From Zingiber officinale (lineage: Eukaryota; Streptophyta; Magnoliopsida; Zingiberales; Zingiberaceae), in contig NC_055986.1 in assembly GCF_018446385.1 (NCBI RefSeq), positions 25,778,302 to 25,842,301 on the forward strand: a DNA stretch of 64,000 nt, written 5' to 3'. How positions within the stretch are numbered: the stretch's first letter is position 1; each line of letters begins with the position of its first letter. Below are positions 46,521 to 58,733 of the stretch, one piece after another. The notes under the pieces were generated by a model that made no database searches, was not told where the DNA came from, and worked only from the letters and a program-made list of their open reading frames with translations. The position numbers were made by a program, and so were the translations under genes.

Positions 46521-47928
46521 GAAACCCTAATTGTCAGATTAAATATCTTGCATTTTGTTTAGTGTTCACTACAAGAGTCTCTGTCCTCCATTGATCTATA
46601 TTTTGATGCTTGTTGCAGTTGTACAGGTCTTAAGATGCTCGTTTGGCCCTTTCAGATGTACACATCTGCTTTTGATATTGTATACAAATGGTTGTCAATG
46701 TCTTATTTAAAAGCTTTTTGAACAGGGATCTGCAAAAAATTGTTGTAATTTTCAAGTGATGAAATTCAAGGTGAGAATAGAAAACCCACTACAGGCTAGA
46801 TCCTCTGGTCTGTAATTTGGATCTGGTCTGTAATTTGCGGATCAGAGGATGATTTGTAAATTTTGATTTGTTAATTTTGATGGATTCTCAATGTATGTAG
46901 TGGATCATCCTTTGATTTGTAATTTATGGATAAGAGGATCTGTCCTTAACCTACTAAGGTGATGAATTGCATAATAATTCCATATGAAAGGTTTCATTAG
47001 GAGGCTGTTATTTATCAGTTTTTATCCAAGTCTGTACCAATTGTTTATGTAAACAAGTTTTATATTGTTGTATAATAAATAATTTGATTATTCATATTAG
47101 AAATTGAGTACTAACATATAATATTAGATGAAATTTTAATTTTTCTTTCAAAGTTTAATAAAATTTTAACTTCGCCACTCATTTTATAAATCATATTTAT
47201 CCTTTTGGACTTGCTGTTCCATGATGCTCTTCCATGATGACATTAATTTATTAGCCCACTAAATATAATAATGATTTCAATTTATCCTTTATTTGTGGCC
47301 CACTGAGATCCTTTGGATCAAGGAATGGATAGATGAAATTAATTAATTATTTAGTTACTAAATCTGTTAAAATACTTGAATCACATAACATCACTCTCTT
47401 GTAGAGATTTGACCTCAAAGTTTAAGAGTCTCAGGTGTAGCTACTAATTGTATGTTATGTTAAAAGCCTGCGTCTTCACTTCCGATTTTAATAAACTTTA
47501 ATAAAATTTTCATTAAATAATACAAATCTAAAAATTAACATATAACTAATGCAATAACTTTATCGAGGCCATCGAACTTGAATAAATAAATCACAGAACA
47601 ACTATAACATGTGAGCTTGTGGTAAACCTCGAATATCAAAACGTTATAATGTTTCTCACTATATCGAGACCATAAATTTGATATATTTTTTTCTAAATAT
47701 CAATCAATGTAAATTAACAAAGGAATTGATTTTATAATTTGAGATTTAGAGGTTTCAACATATGTTCCATGTTCCTTGTTAACCAGGAGTATGAACCACA
47801 AAAGAGAACAAGGTTACTGAATCAATGCTAAATCCCATGGGATAGATTGAATGCACTACATACACATTTTGCTACTACATGAAAATGACCACAGTAAATC
47901 AAATTTGAATGTCATATGTACTCAAATA
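46521..47928. other. Intergenic DNA between NTH1 and the hAT relic
   Basis: The first part is presumably the NTH1 3' UTR. The rest is AT-rich with repeated GGATCTG / GATCAGAGGAT words around 46800-46940. No gene is seen, and I could not find the left inverted repeat of the hAT element. Confidence 0.5.
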
Positions 47929-49864
47929 GGTCCAATGGATACGTATTTTACTCCTAATGTGTAAAAAAATGTTGACAATAAAAAGGGTAAAAAGAGGCAA
48001 AATACGATAAATGAGACATACAAGAAAGAATTGAGGGAAAAAGCTTGTATGACCATAACTGAGTGGATGTATGATGTGACAATTCCTTTTAATGTCGTTA
48101 ACTATTCAAGTTTCAAAAGGATGTTGGACTTGGTTGACCAATATGTTGTAGCTCTAAAAGGATCTAGTTATCCTGAGGTGCGAGTTCCTTTTCTAAAAAA
48201 AGTTGTTGATAGTGTGACAAATGATTATATTAAGTCATGTGAAACAGAATGGGCTAAGTATGGATATAGTTTGATGGCAGATGGGTGGACAGACAAAAGA
48301 CATAGGACATTGATTAATTTTTTAGTGAATTCTTCTAAAGGTTCAGTTTTCATCGAATCGGTTGATGCTTCTGATTATGCAAAGACCAGAGAGAAAATAT
48401 TTCAGTTGCTTGATCGATTTGTGGAGCGTGTATGAGAAGCAAATGTTGTTCAAGTTGTTACGGATAGTGCAAGTAATAATGTGATTGCCGGTAAGAATCT
48501 ATTTAATTCTTTTTATCAATATACTTTTTCTTAGATATGTTAAACTTATCTAGTTTTCTAACTTCTTTTTTAGGAAAATTATTAGAAGCAAAGAGGCCGC
48601 ACTTGTATTGGACTCCTTATGCTGCTCACTGTGTCAACTTGATCTTAAAAGATATTGAGAAATTGTCTGATTTTAAAGCAACATTGAAGAAGGCAATGAG
48701 TGTGAATGCTTACATTTATGTTCGTCCCGGCATGGTAAATATGTTGAGGCAATTCACAAGACAAAAAGAGCTTTATCGGGCGGGTGTCACAATATTTGCT
48801 ATTGCTTTTTTCACTCTTGAAAGGATGCACCTACAGAAGCAAAACTTAAGGAAAATGTTCATTTCCAAGGATTGGACAGAGAGTAAATAGGCAAAAGAAG
48901 CGGTGGGGAAGAAAGTAGCTAAAATCATCATGACACTTAGATTTGGAGTAGTATTGTGCATATATTAAAGATATATGACCCTTTAGTTCGTGTTCTGAGA
49001 CTAGTTGATGGCGAAAGAAAACCTGCAATGGACTATATTTATGAGGTTATGGATAGGGAAAAAGAAACAATTATGAAGATCTTTAAGGAGAAAGAAGAGA
49101 AATACAAAGAAGTGTTTGAGATCATTGATACGAGATGGGAATGCCAACTTCATCTACTTATGCATGCTGCAGGACATTATTTGAATCCAGAATTTTTTTA
49201 TTCATACACAGATTCAAATATCTGTGGAGAAGTGGTGAATGGTTTGTTTGAAACTATGGAGAGATTGATTTCGAGCGTTGTTGAGCAAGATAAAATCACT
49301 ATCCAACTCTCTATATATCAAAAGGCAGAAGAGTTATTTGGGAGGAATGTGGGAATTAGACATAGAAGAATATTATCTCCAGCGGAATGGTGGGAATGCT
49401 ATGGAGCAAATACCCCAGAATTGCAAAAGTTTGCTATTAAAGTACTTAGCCTCACTTGTAGTGCTTCCGGCTGTGAGCGAAATTGGAGTGTATTTGAGCA
49501 GGTGTGTAATAAATATAAATGTATAATACATTAATACTATTAGTATGTTACTTTTATAAGTAAAAAATATTCTTTACTATTTCATTATACTTTTTGTGAT
49601 TTTTGACATTTTGTAGATTCACAAAAAAAAAAGGAATAGGCTAACTCAGCAACGCTTAAATGATTTGGTATTTGTGAAATACAATCGTGCCTTAAAACTT
49701 TGGTATGATGCACGTGATAAGATTGACCCCATCTCTTTGACAGTTATATATGATAGTAATGAATGGTTGATGGGTAGAATGGATGGAGAAAGTGATAATG
49801 AAGAAGATGAGTTAGTTTTTGAAGGTGATGACTTGACATGGGATGTCATTGCTAGGGCTAGTTG
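47929..49864 (+). pseudogene. Broken hAT transposase gene
   Basis: A DDE-type transposase of the hAT superfamily, DUF659 branch. The reading begins GPMDTYFTPNV at 47929, followed by the SSFKRMLDLV region, the DUF659 core (GYSLMADGWTDKRHRTLINF, then VVTDSASNNVIAGK), HLYWTPYAAHCVNLILKDIE, and the C-terminal dimerisation domain (LTCSASGCERNWSVFEQ, then KRNRLTQQRLNDLVFVKYN). Two introns with GT-AG borders can be inferred, 48491-48573 and 49501-49615, because the protein reads across them. Stops at about 47962, 48433 and 48888 and a frameshift near 48945 show it is dead. I could not identify the terminal inverted repeats or the 8-bp duplication. The right side is cut or closely followed by element G. 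Confidence 0.88.
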
Positions 49865-49919
49865 AGCAAAAGAGCCTGAATATTACTAGAGGAAAAAACA
49901 TTGCATCCATGACCTCTAG

Positions 49920-50261
49920 TGTTGGAAATGAGGAGAGTGGGGACGTGGGAACATGCCCACGTTCCCCACTACTCATAATGGAAAAGTTCATTATGCCCAT
50001 GGTTTATTTCCCTATATAAAGGGGTGCGTCCAAGGATCATTAGGTGTGTGAAATTGCTAGTGTGCAACACAGAGAGAGGAAGGAGAATATTTGAGGCGGT
50101 GGGATTTGGTTTGTGGACTTGCGGAGAGCTTTCTGATCCTGTGATCGCTCTTCCGACAGCGAGTTTCGCCATTGCCGATTGCGGATTTGCGGGAGATCGC
50201 TGTAAGTGTTTACCGCTTTAATTTAATTAATTCGTCTTTCATGTATTTAGTATAACCCACA
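49920..50261 (+). repeat. 5' LTR of element G
   Basis: Starts TGTTGGAAATGAGG and ends AACCCACA just before the primer site. A strong dyad at 49937-49969 has arms GTGGGGACGTGGG and CCCACGTTCCCCAC and holds two ACGTG cores. A TATATAAA box follows at 50013-50020, so the promoter is compact. With no 3' LTR the right border rests on the primer site alone. Confidence 0.82.
50013..50020 (+). promoter_or_regulatory. TATA box of the G LTR
   Basis: TATATAAA, 44 bases downstream of the ACGTG-containing dyad at 49937-49969. Confidence 0.6.
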
Positions 50262-50262
50262 T

Positions 50263-50274
50263 TGGTATCAGAGC
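50263..50274 (+). other. Primer binding site of element G
   Basis: TGGTATCAGAGC one base after the LTR, complementary to initiator-Met tRNA. Confidence 0.92.
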
Positions 50275-51436
50275 ACAAGTTATTTCTAAATGCTTAGAGA
50301 CGAATTATGAAATCTCTGTTTGGAAATTTTCTATGTCGCTTTTTCATTTCCCGTCGTTGTTTTGCACGACTAATGTGTCGTAGCATACACGCTGTGCCAA
50401 ATTAGTAAAATCAAGACCGCTGGATTTGCCGACGACGGCAGTCTGTGGCCGTCGATGACGTTTTGGCTGGCCAGCTATGTGTTGGTTGCTAGGACGGGCA
50501 GAACCACCGTCGACGATCTCGTCAGGCCTAGAGATGACTGGTTTATGGTATTGGAAAGGACCGGCTGCCACCGGCAGAAGGCTGGCATGGCCGGCGACTG
50601 TGTTTGTCGCGGTTGCGGCATGAGCAGCGTGATTGAAGTAGTCGGCTTGGTGGCGTGCGTGAGCGACGTGGGTGTGGTGGAGAAAACGACAGAAGACGTG
50701 TTCATTTTTTTAATCTCTTTGAATAGGATAAGTTCTATTTAAAAATAAAAAATAATAATAAAAAAAGGAAACTGTATTTTTTGGTTTCGAACAGAATAGT
50801 GCATATATGTTAAAGCTCACGTGCTTTAAAAACTATTTATATATATTAATATATATAAATAATGCATGTTAGAATTAATTAAAATTATGATTATTGATCT
50901 AATTTTAATTAATTAGGTGGATTTAAATTAGTTGGTCCAATTAGACCCGGTTTAGATTAAATCATTGGGTTTAATCAAACCAATTTGATCCAACCCCAAA
51001 TCAATTTGAGTTAATTAATTGGGTTTGGACCAAATATGATCAAATGACCAGTTGGGTCAGATTTGATCAAAATGATTAGATTTGTTCTAATTAGTCAGAC
51101 TTAAACCAATGAATATTGGTTTGATCAAACAGATCTAAGTTTGATTAATAAGTCTGAAATTTGTAGAAATGGACTTAAATCAAAAGTAACAGAACATAGG
51201 TACAAAATCCCTATCCAATTAGATTAGTTCTAATTAAGGACAAAGGACCGAGCTTAGGATCTAGATCCCTAATCAACCGATCCAATGGGTCTGATCAATT
51301 AGATTAGTTCTAATTGTCGACTTGAACTCCTGAAAATCGAGAAATTTTTTTTCTTGATTTATTATGTTGGTGTTATGCCTATTTAAATTGAAATAAGTCA
51401 GTTTTGTACTGACTTATTTTTATTTCAATTTTTTAG
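50275..51436 (+). other. Long leader of element G
   Basis: There is no gag here. A GC-richer stretch at 50350-50700 has only short frames. 50930-51330 is AT-rich with repeated words such as TTTGATCAAA and TTAGATTAGTTCTAATT. 51385-51430 forms an imperfect inverted repeat with arms around AATTGAAATAAGTCAGT, ending at a possible splice acceptor TTTTTTAG directly before the ATG of the extra ORF. The leader is about 1.2 kb, long for a Copia element. Confidence 0.6.
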
Positions 51437-52000
51437 ATGGCTAGTCATGATTTATGACAACATGAGCTTTGGGAGGAGATTAAGGAGCTTGATTTCAACC
51501 CTGTTCAAGGACTCGGATGGCTTATTGGTTGGCTCGATCAGTTGTTCTGGAAACTCGAGCGAGAAGAGTTTCCAGTTCAAGACACACACAGAAGATGGAC
51601 TCTAGTCTATTCACTGTCGGAAAATCTTAGGCAGATAGCATTCCAACTTTGGGATGATTATGATGGGCACATCTCGTATTCAGAGATGTTCAGACAGTTA
51701 CTTCATCTCTATTGGGGTCCTGAAGATCTAGAGGAATCTGAAGAGGATTTAGAAGATCCTGAAGAGGATTCAGAAGGTCCTGTAGATCCAGAGGAGGATC
51801 CAAAGGAATCTGAAGAGGATTCAGAAGATCCTGAAGAATCAGAAGAGGCTCTGGGAGAGTGTGTGGAGGATCCTATAGAGAATCTTGAAACTGTCCTGCC
51901 TGAGATTACCCCAAATGAGTCCAGGCTGAGAGGGATTATTTTGGCCACTGCAGTAGTGTCTGTCCTAGTGGGAGTGGTAGTTGCCTATCTAGTTTTCTAG
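51437..52000 (+). pseudogene. Extra ORF before gag: acidic protein with C-terminal membrane anchor
   Basis: From ATG at 51437 the frame runs 187 codons to TAG at 51998, with one TGA at codon 7. The uninterrupted part starts at 51458. I recognise no family. The N-terminal third is Trp-rich (GLGWLIGWLDQLFWKLERE). The middle has predicted helices (SEMFRQLLHLYW). A strongly acidic Glu/Asp/Pro/Ser repeat built on EDPEEDSE follows. The last 23 residues (GIILATAVVSVLVG... to the stop) are a hydrophobic segment with no tail after it, the layout of a tail-anchored membrane protein. It lies 436 bases upstream of gag. Such an ORF0 is not a standard part of plant Copia elements. Function unknown. The early stop may be decay, or translation may start downstream. 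Confidence 0.6.
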
Positions 52001-52435
52001 GGTTAAGTTATTTTCATTATGTATGAACAATGTTAGTCCATTTCATTCATGTCAGTTAGTTATATGTTAACAATAAGCAGCATAATTTTATGTTAATGAT
52101 ATATTCATTTATTTATGTTGTTTGCTTGACATGATGCATGATTAGTTCATGATGTATTAAATGATTAGTTCATTTAATTAAAGAAATCATGATATATTAA
52201 ATGATTAGTTCATTTAATTAAAGAATTTATGATATTATAAATGATTAGTTCATTTGTTGGGATGTATGTAATAGAAATTGATTAATATTAATTTGATTGG
52301 TCATATGAATGATGAGTGAAAACATAGTTGTCACTTGATTTTGTAAACCAACTCAAAGTAATATTAAGTCAATCATAAATTGCATACATATGATATACAC
52401 TGAATACTAAATAATGTGTTTATTTATGATAGATT
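52001..52435 (+). other. Spacer between the extra ORF and gag in element G
   Basis: 435 bases, AT-rich. They contain three tandem-like copies of a word such as ATGATTAGTTCATTTAATTAAAG (52138-52255). No gene. Confidence 0.6.
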
Positions 52436-55400
52436 ATGGCAACCAAAAATATAATAGCTGAACTCAACAAAGGTGAAAAACTTAATGGGGATAACTATAA
52501 GATCTGGCACCTCAGGATACAGTATGTACTTGAGGAACAAGAAGTTCTAGAGGCTATAAATCAGGTTATGGAAGAACCTGTAGATGGTCCCACTGCACAA
52601 TATAGACGAGACCTTGATGCCTATAAGGCATGGAAGAAAAATGACTCCACTACAAAGGGCATATTGATAAGTTCAATGGTAGACGACCTAGCTTTTGAGT
52701 ATGAGTCATATCTTTCGGCTCATGCAGTCTGGGTAGCCCTTAAGGAAAAATACAATAGAGTAAGTCTGAGCAAGCTTCGACAGTTGACAATCAAGTTTGA
52801 CAACTACAAAAAATGTCCGAATGTATCAATGGTTCAACACCTCAGGGAGATGTCGAACATGATTCGGGAGCTTAAAACTGCAGGTCATGAGTTGAATGAT
52901 GAATAACAAGTTCAAGCAGTTATTCATTCACTTCCATATTCTTGGGAGACCATGAAGCAGACCTTAACTCACAGTGAGAATATTAAGACTTTCACTGACA
53001 TCTCACGCCATGTAGAATTGGAGGCGGAGAGAGTTGAATCCGCAAGGATTTATGGACAAGCCTATGTGGTTGTAGGTTCTGTTGGATCATATGGATCCAA
53101 GAAAAAGAAATGGTTCAAGAAAGGGAAGGGAAAGAAGAGAGAAGTTGCTACCGTGGGACAGGGCCCAATCAAGAAGATAGTAAAGAAGACTGGAAAGAAA
53201 CCTAAAAACAAGTTGACTTGTTTTGACTGCGGTAAGAAGGGTCACTTCGCTCGGGAGTGCACTGAGCTGAAAAAGGTAAATCCAAGTGTGTCTTCTTTTC
53301 TAGAGCATTTTGTTGCTAGTTCAGTGTTGTTAGCTAATTCTTATCCTTTGTGGATTATAGATTCGGGAGCAACCAACCATGTAGCTCGGGAACGAGTTAC
53401 ATTTGTTGAGTACCATCGGGTACCAGCTGGCAACAAGTGGATCTATGTAGGAAACAATGCAAGAGTTGAAGTCAAAGGAGTTGGCACTTGCAAACTCAAC
53501 CTTCGTGGTGGTAGAGTTTTGTTTCTACATGATGTCCTGTATGCTCCTGAAATTCGATGGAATCTTGTTTCCGTAACATGTCTTCTTGATTTAAGGTATT
53601 GTATTAATTTTTACAGTCGGTCTGTTGAACTTAAGATTGACTCAGCGTCAATCGGACATGGTTTTTTAATAAATGGTTTTATGGTTCTTGATGTAGAACC
53701 AGATGCCAATTATGCTATTGATGGTTGTTTTTCAAACATTAGTCTAACTAGTGATGCAGATATAACTGATGAGGCTTGGCATGCTAGATTAGGACACATA
53801 GGACAAGAACGTATGAATCGGTTGGCTAGAGAGGGTCTATTGGACACTCGGGCTAAGATTCAATTGTTTATATGTGAGCATTGTCTTGCTGGAAAAGCAA
53901 CTAGAAAACCATTTGGTAAGGCTATTAGATCTGAATCAACATTACAGTTAATTCATTCGGATATTTGTGGTCCAATGAATGTGAAGGCTAGACATGGAGC
54001 TTCCTATTTCATTACATTTATTGATGATTTCTCTAGGTTCGGCCATGTGTATTTGATTTCTCACAAATCTGAAGCATTAGATTGCTTCATTCATTATATG
54101 AACGAAGTTGAGAATCAAACAGAACGCAAAGTTAAAACTTTACGCACTGACCATGGAGGGGAGTATTTGTCTGATATGTTCAAGACAATATGTAATGATA
54201 TAGGGATTATTAGACAGTTGATAATCCCTGGAACTCCACAGCAAAATGGGGTAGCTGAAAGAAGAAATAGGACTCTTCTTGAAATGGTTAAGTCTATGAT
54301 GGCGCAAGCTAATTTGCCAATCTCCTATTGGGAAGATGCATTATTAACTGCAGCCTATATACTTAACAAAGTGCCTTCAAAGTCAGTTCCATCTACCCCA
54401 TATGAACGTTGGATAGACAGAAAATCATATTTGAGTAATCTGAGACCCTGGGGGTCAGCTGCTTATGTTCATGATAGTTCTCACAAGTATGGAAAACTGG
54501 GACCTAGGGTAAGAAATGTATCTTTATAAGATATCATGAGACCTCCAAAGGTTATATTTTCATAGGTGAGCAACTAGATGGAACCATCTCCGAAATAGAC
54601 TCGAGAGATGCGACTTTTCTCAAAACAGAGTTCTCAATCAGAGGTGATGTTGATAAAAATGTTCCTCCATTTGAGGAGGATGAGATATTATCAACAAGAG
54701 AGGTATCAAAAGGGACATGTGAGTCTAGTCAATTGAGTGGGAGTGATATACCGAGTCATGAGTTGACTTCTCAACAGCCCAACTTGCGAAGAAGTGTTTG
54801 TAAGATCAAACCTAAGAAGAGGTTTGATATTGAGAATGAGGTATTGATTACACTTCCAATTGACGATGATGAACCTCAATCCATTGAGGAAACATTGGGA
54901 TGTAGAGTTAGAGAAAAATAGAAAGCTATAATGGTTGAAGAGATGGATTCCATGATTCATAATCATGTTTGGGACTTAGTCGATCTTCCTCCGAGCCGAA
55001 GGGCTATTGGGAATAAGTGGATTCTCAAAATAAAGAGGAAAGCAGATGGATCGATTAACAGATACAAAGCTCGTTTAGTTGCAAAAGGATATACCCAAAT
55101 GAAGGGTATTGACATTGAAGAGACATTTTCTCCCGTAGTGAAATTTGTATCAATAAGAATTATTTTGGCCTTTGTGGCATATTATGACTTAGAATTATAT
55201 CAAATGAATGTAAAAACCACTTTCCTTAATAGTGATCTTGACGAAGAAATCTATATGGTTCAACCAGAAGGTTTCATTGCCGAAGACTAAGAACAGAAAG
55301 TATGTAGACTTAAAAAGTCTATATATGGACTAAAGCAAGCGTCAAGACAATGGAACATAAGATTTAACGAAGTCATTTTATCTTATGGTTTCAAGATGAT

Positions 55401-56077
55401 CAATGAGGATCATTGTGTTTTCCTGAAAATGGAAAAAGGAAAGTATGTCATTTTATCATTATATGTTGATAATATGCTGATAGCTGGAAATGACATAGGA
55501 TATGTGAATGAAGTCAAGAAGTAACTGTCATCACAATTTGATACAACAGATATGGGGGAAGCTGAATACATCTTAGGAGTTAAGACCATAAGAGATCGTC
55601 CTAAAAGACTTTTGGGTCTATCACAAGAGTCTTATATAAATAAGATGTTACATCATTTTAGCATGTCTAATTGTAACATAGAACATACACCTATTGTGAA
55701 AGGTATTATTTTGAGCAAGAGTATGTGTCCTAAAACTCTAGAGGAAATAGCTTAAATGAATAAAAAATCATATCCCAGTGCTATTGGTAGTTTGATGTAC
55801 ATTATATTGTGTACACGTCCCGATATCAGCTATGTTGTGGGCTTAGTCAGTCATTTCCAGTCAAACCCAGGACTGAGACACTGGAAGGCAGTAAAAAGGA
55901 TATTCAGATATCTGAAGGCGACAACAGATTATTATCTCTGTTTTCAAGGATCAGATATGAGTCTGAAAGGTTATTCAGATGCAGATTGGGCTGTGGACCT
56001 GGATGATAGAAAATCTACATCAGGCTATGAATTCTTGCTGAATGGTGGTGTCATCTCCTGGAACAGCAAGAAACAAG
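52436..56077 (+). pseudogene. Gag-pol of element G, broken and 3'-truncated
   Basis: The polyprotein starts MATKNIIAELNKGEKLNG. The gag core is followed by a TAA at 52904-52906 in an otherwise continuous frame. From 52952 the frame gives a CX2CX4HX4C knuckle (CFDCGKKGHFAREC), protease (WIIDSGATNHV), the GAG-pre-integrase H-H-C-C finger (HARLGHIG, then CEHCLAGK), and integrase with DICGPM, the FIDDFSRFGHVYL block and RTDHGGEYLSD. A frameshift occurs near 54520. RT follows in pieces (54931-55290 and on), with stops near 54919, 55288, 55522 and 55753. The RT active site reads YVDN in place of YVDD, so it would be inactive even if the frame were open. RNase H ends at ISWNSKKQV, where the DNA joins other sequence. 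This is a typical Copia order but non-functional. Confidence 0.92.
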
Positions 56078-56335
56078 TGTAACGACCCGGCCCTCTTGGT
56101 CCATTTGGTGGCCTATTTGGCGACCCTCGGGTCGTCGACCGTCGACCCTTATGTCCTCGGCCCATTTGGCGACCTCTCATGTCGTCGACCGACGACCCTT
56201 GGCCGTGCCGTTACTCACTAGGACTTTCCACCCCTGGTCAGTGGATTTTTGCCTCCCCCAGGATTCGAACTCTAAACCTCCAGGCTTAAGTATTAGAGTT
56301 TATGAATCCTGATAACCAAGTGAGATGATCTTCAA
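56078..56335 (-). mobile_element. tRNA-derived SINE-like sequence
   Basis: On the minus strand, a box A-like CTCACTTGGTTATC (56324-56311) and a box B GAGTTCGAATCC (56273-56262) lie about 40 bases apart, as in tRNA-derived SINEs. The body ends GGGCCGGGTCGTTACA at 56078. It contains the repeated word GTCGACGAC. I see no target duplication, because the left flank is element G and the right flank is D1. An alternative is a piece of another LTR or DNA element that happens to carry a tRNA-like segment. Confidence 0.5.
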
Positions 56336-57229
56336 ACCTCAAAACTATTTTTTTAAGTAGTTTTAAGAAAAATTTTCCTAAGTGTAAGTCACTGGTTTTA
56401 ATTTCAAGTATAAATTCCTTAGACCTTATTTCAACTTAATTTAGTAAGAACCCCCTATTTTAATGATCAAAGGAGGAGAGTTAGAAGTTAAGTTTAAGGG
56501 GGAGGTATATTTTTCTCAAAATACTGCATAATTACTATTTTAAAACTTGCAATTTCATTTAATGTCTTTAATTTAATATCTTATTTTTCCCTAATTTAAC
56601 TTGGGTTGATCCAAATCAAAAAGGGAAAGATTGTAAGTACCTCATGATGGTTTTGATGTGATCAACCAAGTCAAGTTAGATCCTGTTGTTATTTTAATGT
56701 CTTGTGTCTAAGTGTGCAAGAACTTAGGAGCACAGGAAATCGAGCAAAAGACGCAGCTAGTGAGAAGGACGACACAGGAGAGAGCCGATGGGCTTGGTGC
56801 GTCTGAGGGACGAGGCACTACGGAAGAGTATGCTAGTGGACTTCTCGAGAAGGTCAAAAAATGGGTTAAGGTGAGTCCTATTCTGGATGGTCGTAATCAC
56901 TCAAGCAAGCAGAGCTGGAGTGGAAGACTCGGACATAAAGTCAACTTGAAGTTGACTGTGGTCCGGGCGCCCGGAGCTATTCCGAGCGCCTGGATTGATC
57001 TGGTTCAGTCGAGGTGTCTCACCAAGGCGCCTCTGTGTGAAGGCGGTCTGGGCCTGGATCGGTCTGGTTCAGCTGGGGTGCCTCGCCAAGGCGCCTTTGT
57101 GAGAAGGCAGTCTGAGCGCCCGGACTGAAAAATTTATCTAGACTCATTTCGTTGTGATCTGTTGCGATGCGGATACAATTTTATCCACACTAAGGTGCCT
57201 GGAATCCTTCCAGGCGCCTGAATTAGGCC

Positions 57230-57237
57230 TATAAATA
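57230..57237 (+). promoter_or_regulatory. TATA box of the D1 LTR
   Basis: TATAAATA, directly after the CAGGCGCCTG palindrome, as in D2 and E. Confidence 0.55.
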
Positions 57238-57422
57238 CAATCCTGATTTATGTAGTTAAAACAACACTTATAGAAACTTCTGTGCTTACACTTCTAGTTT
57301 TGCTCTCTACTTTTTACACTTTCAACGTTGTAAGAGGCTACTCCACCTTTAAAAGAAGGAGACCTTAGTGAACTTTATTTGTCTCGGATTAACAATCCTC
57401 TAATTGTAAACCAAGTAAATCT

Positions 57423-58733
57423 TATTGGATCGAGACCGCGCTAGAGGGGGGGGTGAATAGCGCTCGTGGCTAAATTGTTCGATTATCAGAATCGTAAAAC
57501 GTTCGTAGAGTAATTAAAGCAGCGGAATAAAGAAAACAAACACAAGAACACGGTCGTTTACTTCGTTCGGAGCCTAGGTCGACTCCTACTCGAAGGCCCG
57601 CGATCCTTGATCGCTTTCCGTGGGAAACAACTATAAGATCGTATGAATATTACAATCTAATTACAAATGTAACTGCAATTTAAAATTATACCGACAACAG
57701 TAGTAGGAAAGAAATCTGAGCTCCGGGTCGTCGGAATGTTGCAACAGCACTTCGGAAGCAGTACTTGAGCAGAACACAGCAGAATGGAAGCTTGGAAGTT
57801 GTTGTACTTCACTGCTGCTCGAAGACCCCTTATAAAGGGCATCCAAGGCGCCTTGAAAGCCTCCGAAGGCGCCTCCATAGCTCCGAGTCCACCGTGCAGA
57901 TGAGCGCTGACCATTCTGCGCCTTATCACCTTGAAGGCGCCTTCATGGGTCTTCAAGGCGCCTTCCAAGGCGCCTCCGTAGCCAACCGAGGCGCCTTCAG
58001 CCCTGCTTCGCAGCTTGGTCAGCTTTTGCACCCAAGGCGCCTCCAAGCTCCATGGAGGCGCCTTAGACACTATTCATCCGAGGTTAATCTTTATACTTTG
58101 GTCCCTGCAAGATACATTAATCCCAAATATACCCTGCAGCACAAAGTTAGCACATAAAGCATAATAGAAGTGATAATGATAGTCTCCGGACTATCCGAGC
58201 CTGACTTCGGGTTTCCAACCGGAAACCCTAGGTCGACCAGACGCCTACTGTTCCCTCTACGGGGAACGCGTCCTCACCTACTCCACTCAGGAGATTTACC
58301 TGTTGCCAGTGCGATCCTCCAGATCGACTGGACTTTTGCTCAGCACTCGACGCTTCCGGACTTTCTGCTGGACATCCGCTTCCCGGCTAGTCCAGTCTTT
58401 CACCTGGTTCGCGACACCAGGACTTTCCACCTAGGGTCACCACCCCCTAGGACTTTTGCCTTAAGCCATCGACCTGCCAAGACTTTCCGCATAGGGTTAC
58501 CACCCCCTATGACCTAGGGTTACCACCCCCTAGGGTTTTCCCTTTGCCTAACCGCAGCTAGGACTTTTCTCCACCTAGGGTTACCACCCCCTAGGGTTTT
58601 CACCTGCCTAACCGCAGTTAGGACTTTCCTGAAACACTCATTCAACATGTTAGATGACAGAGAATCTTAACTTTGAATCCCTTTGCCATTATCAAAACTT
58701 AGGTTCGATCGTCGGATGCTTCATGCACCAACA
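57423..58733 (-). mobile_element. Solo LTR C (A family)
   Basis: A 1311-bp LTR of the same family and orientation as the LTRs of element A. It starts TATTGGATCGAGACC (TGTTGG changed) and ends GCACCAACA, with a perfect duplication AATCT at 57418-57422 and 58734-58738. No internal region is present, so it is a solo LTR. It contains eight or so GGCGCC palindromes between 57847 and 58070 and the CTAGGGTTACCACCCC array at 58435-58600. Confidence 0.94.

Larger units (their letters stand above)
49920..56077 (+). mobile_element. Copia LTR retrotransposon G, 3'-truncated
   Basis: A plus-strand Copia element with a 342-bp 5' LTR, primer site, an extra ORF, and gag-pol up to RNase H, where it stops abruptly at the catalytic ISWNSKKQ segment. 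No 3' LTR is present in the window. The missing end was lost at the junction with the SINE-like sequence at 56078. The short LTR separates it from the Sirevirus-like families in the window. Confidence 0.9.

Noticed and set aside
54706-54966. Minus-strand frame in element G
   Set aside because: It is antisense to the integrase-RT linker of the Copia pol.
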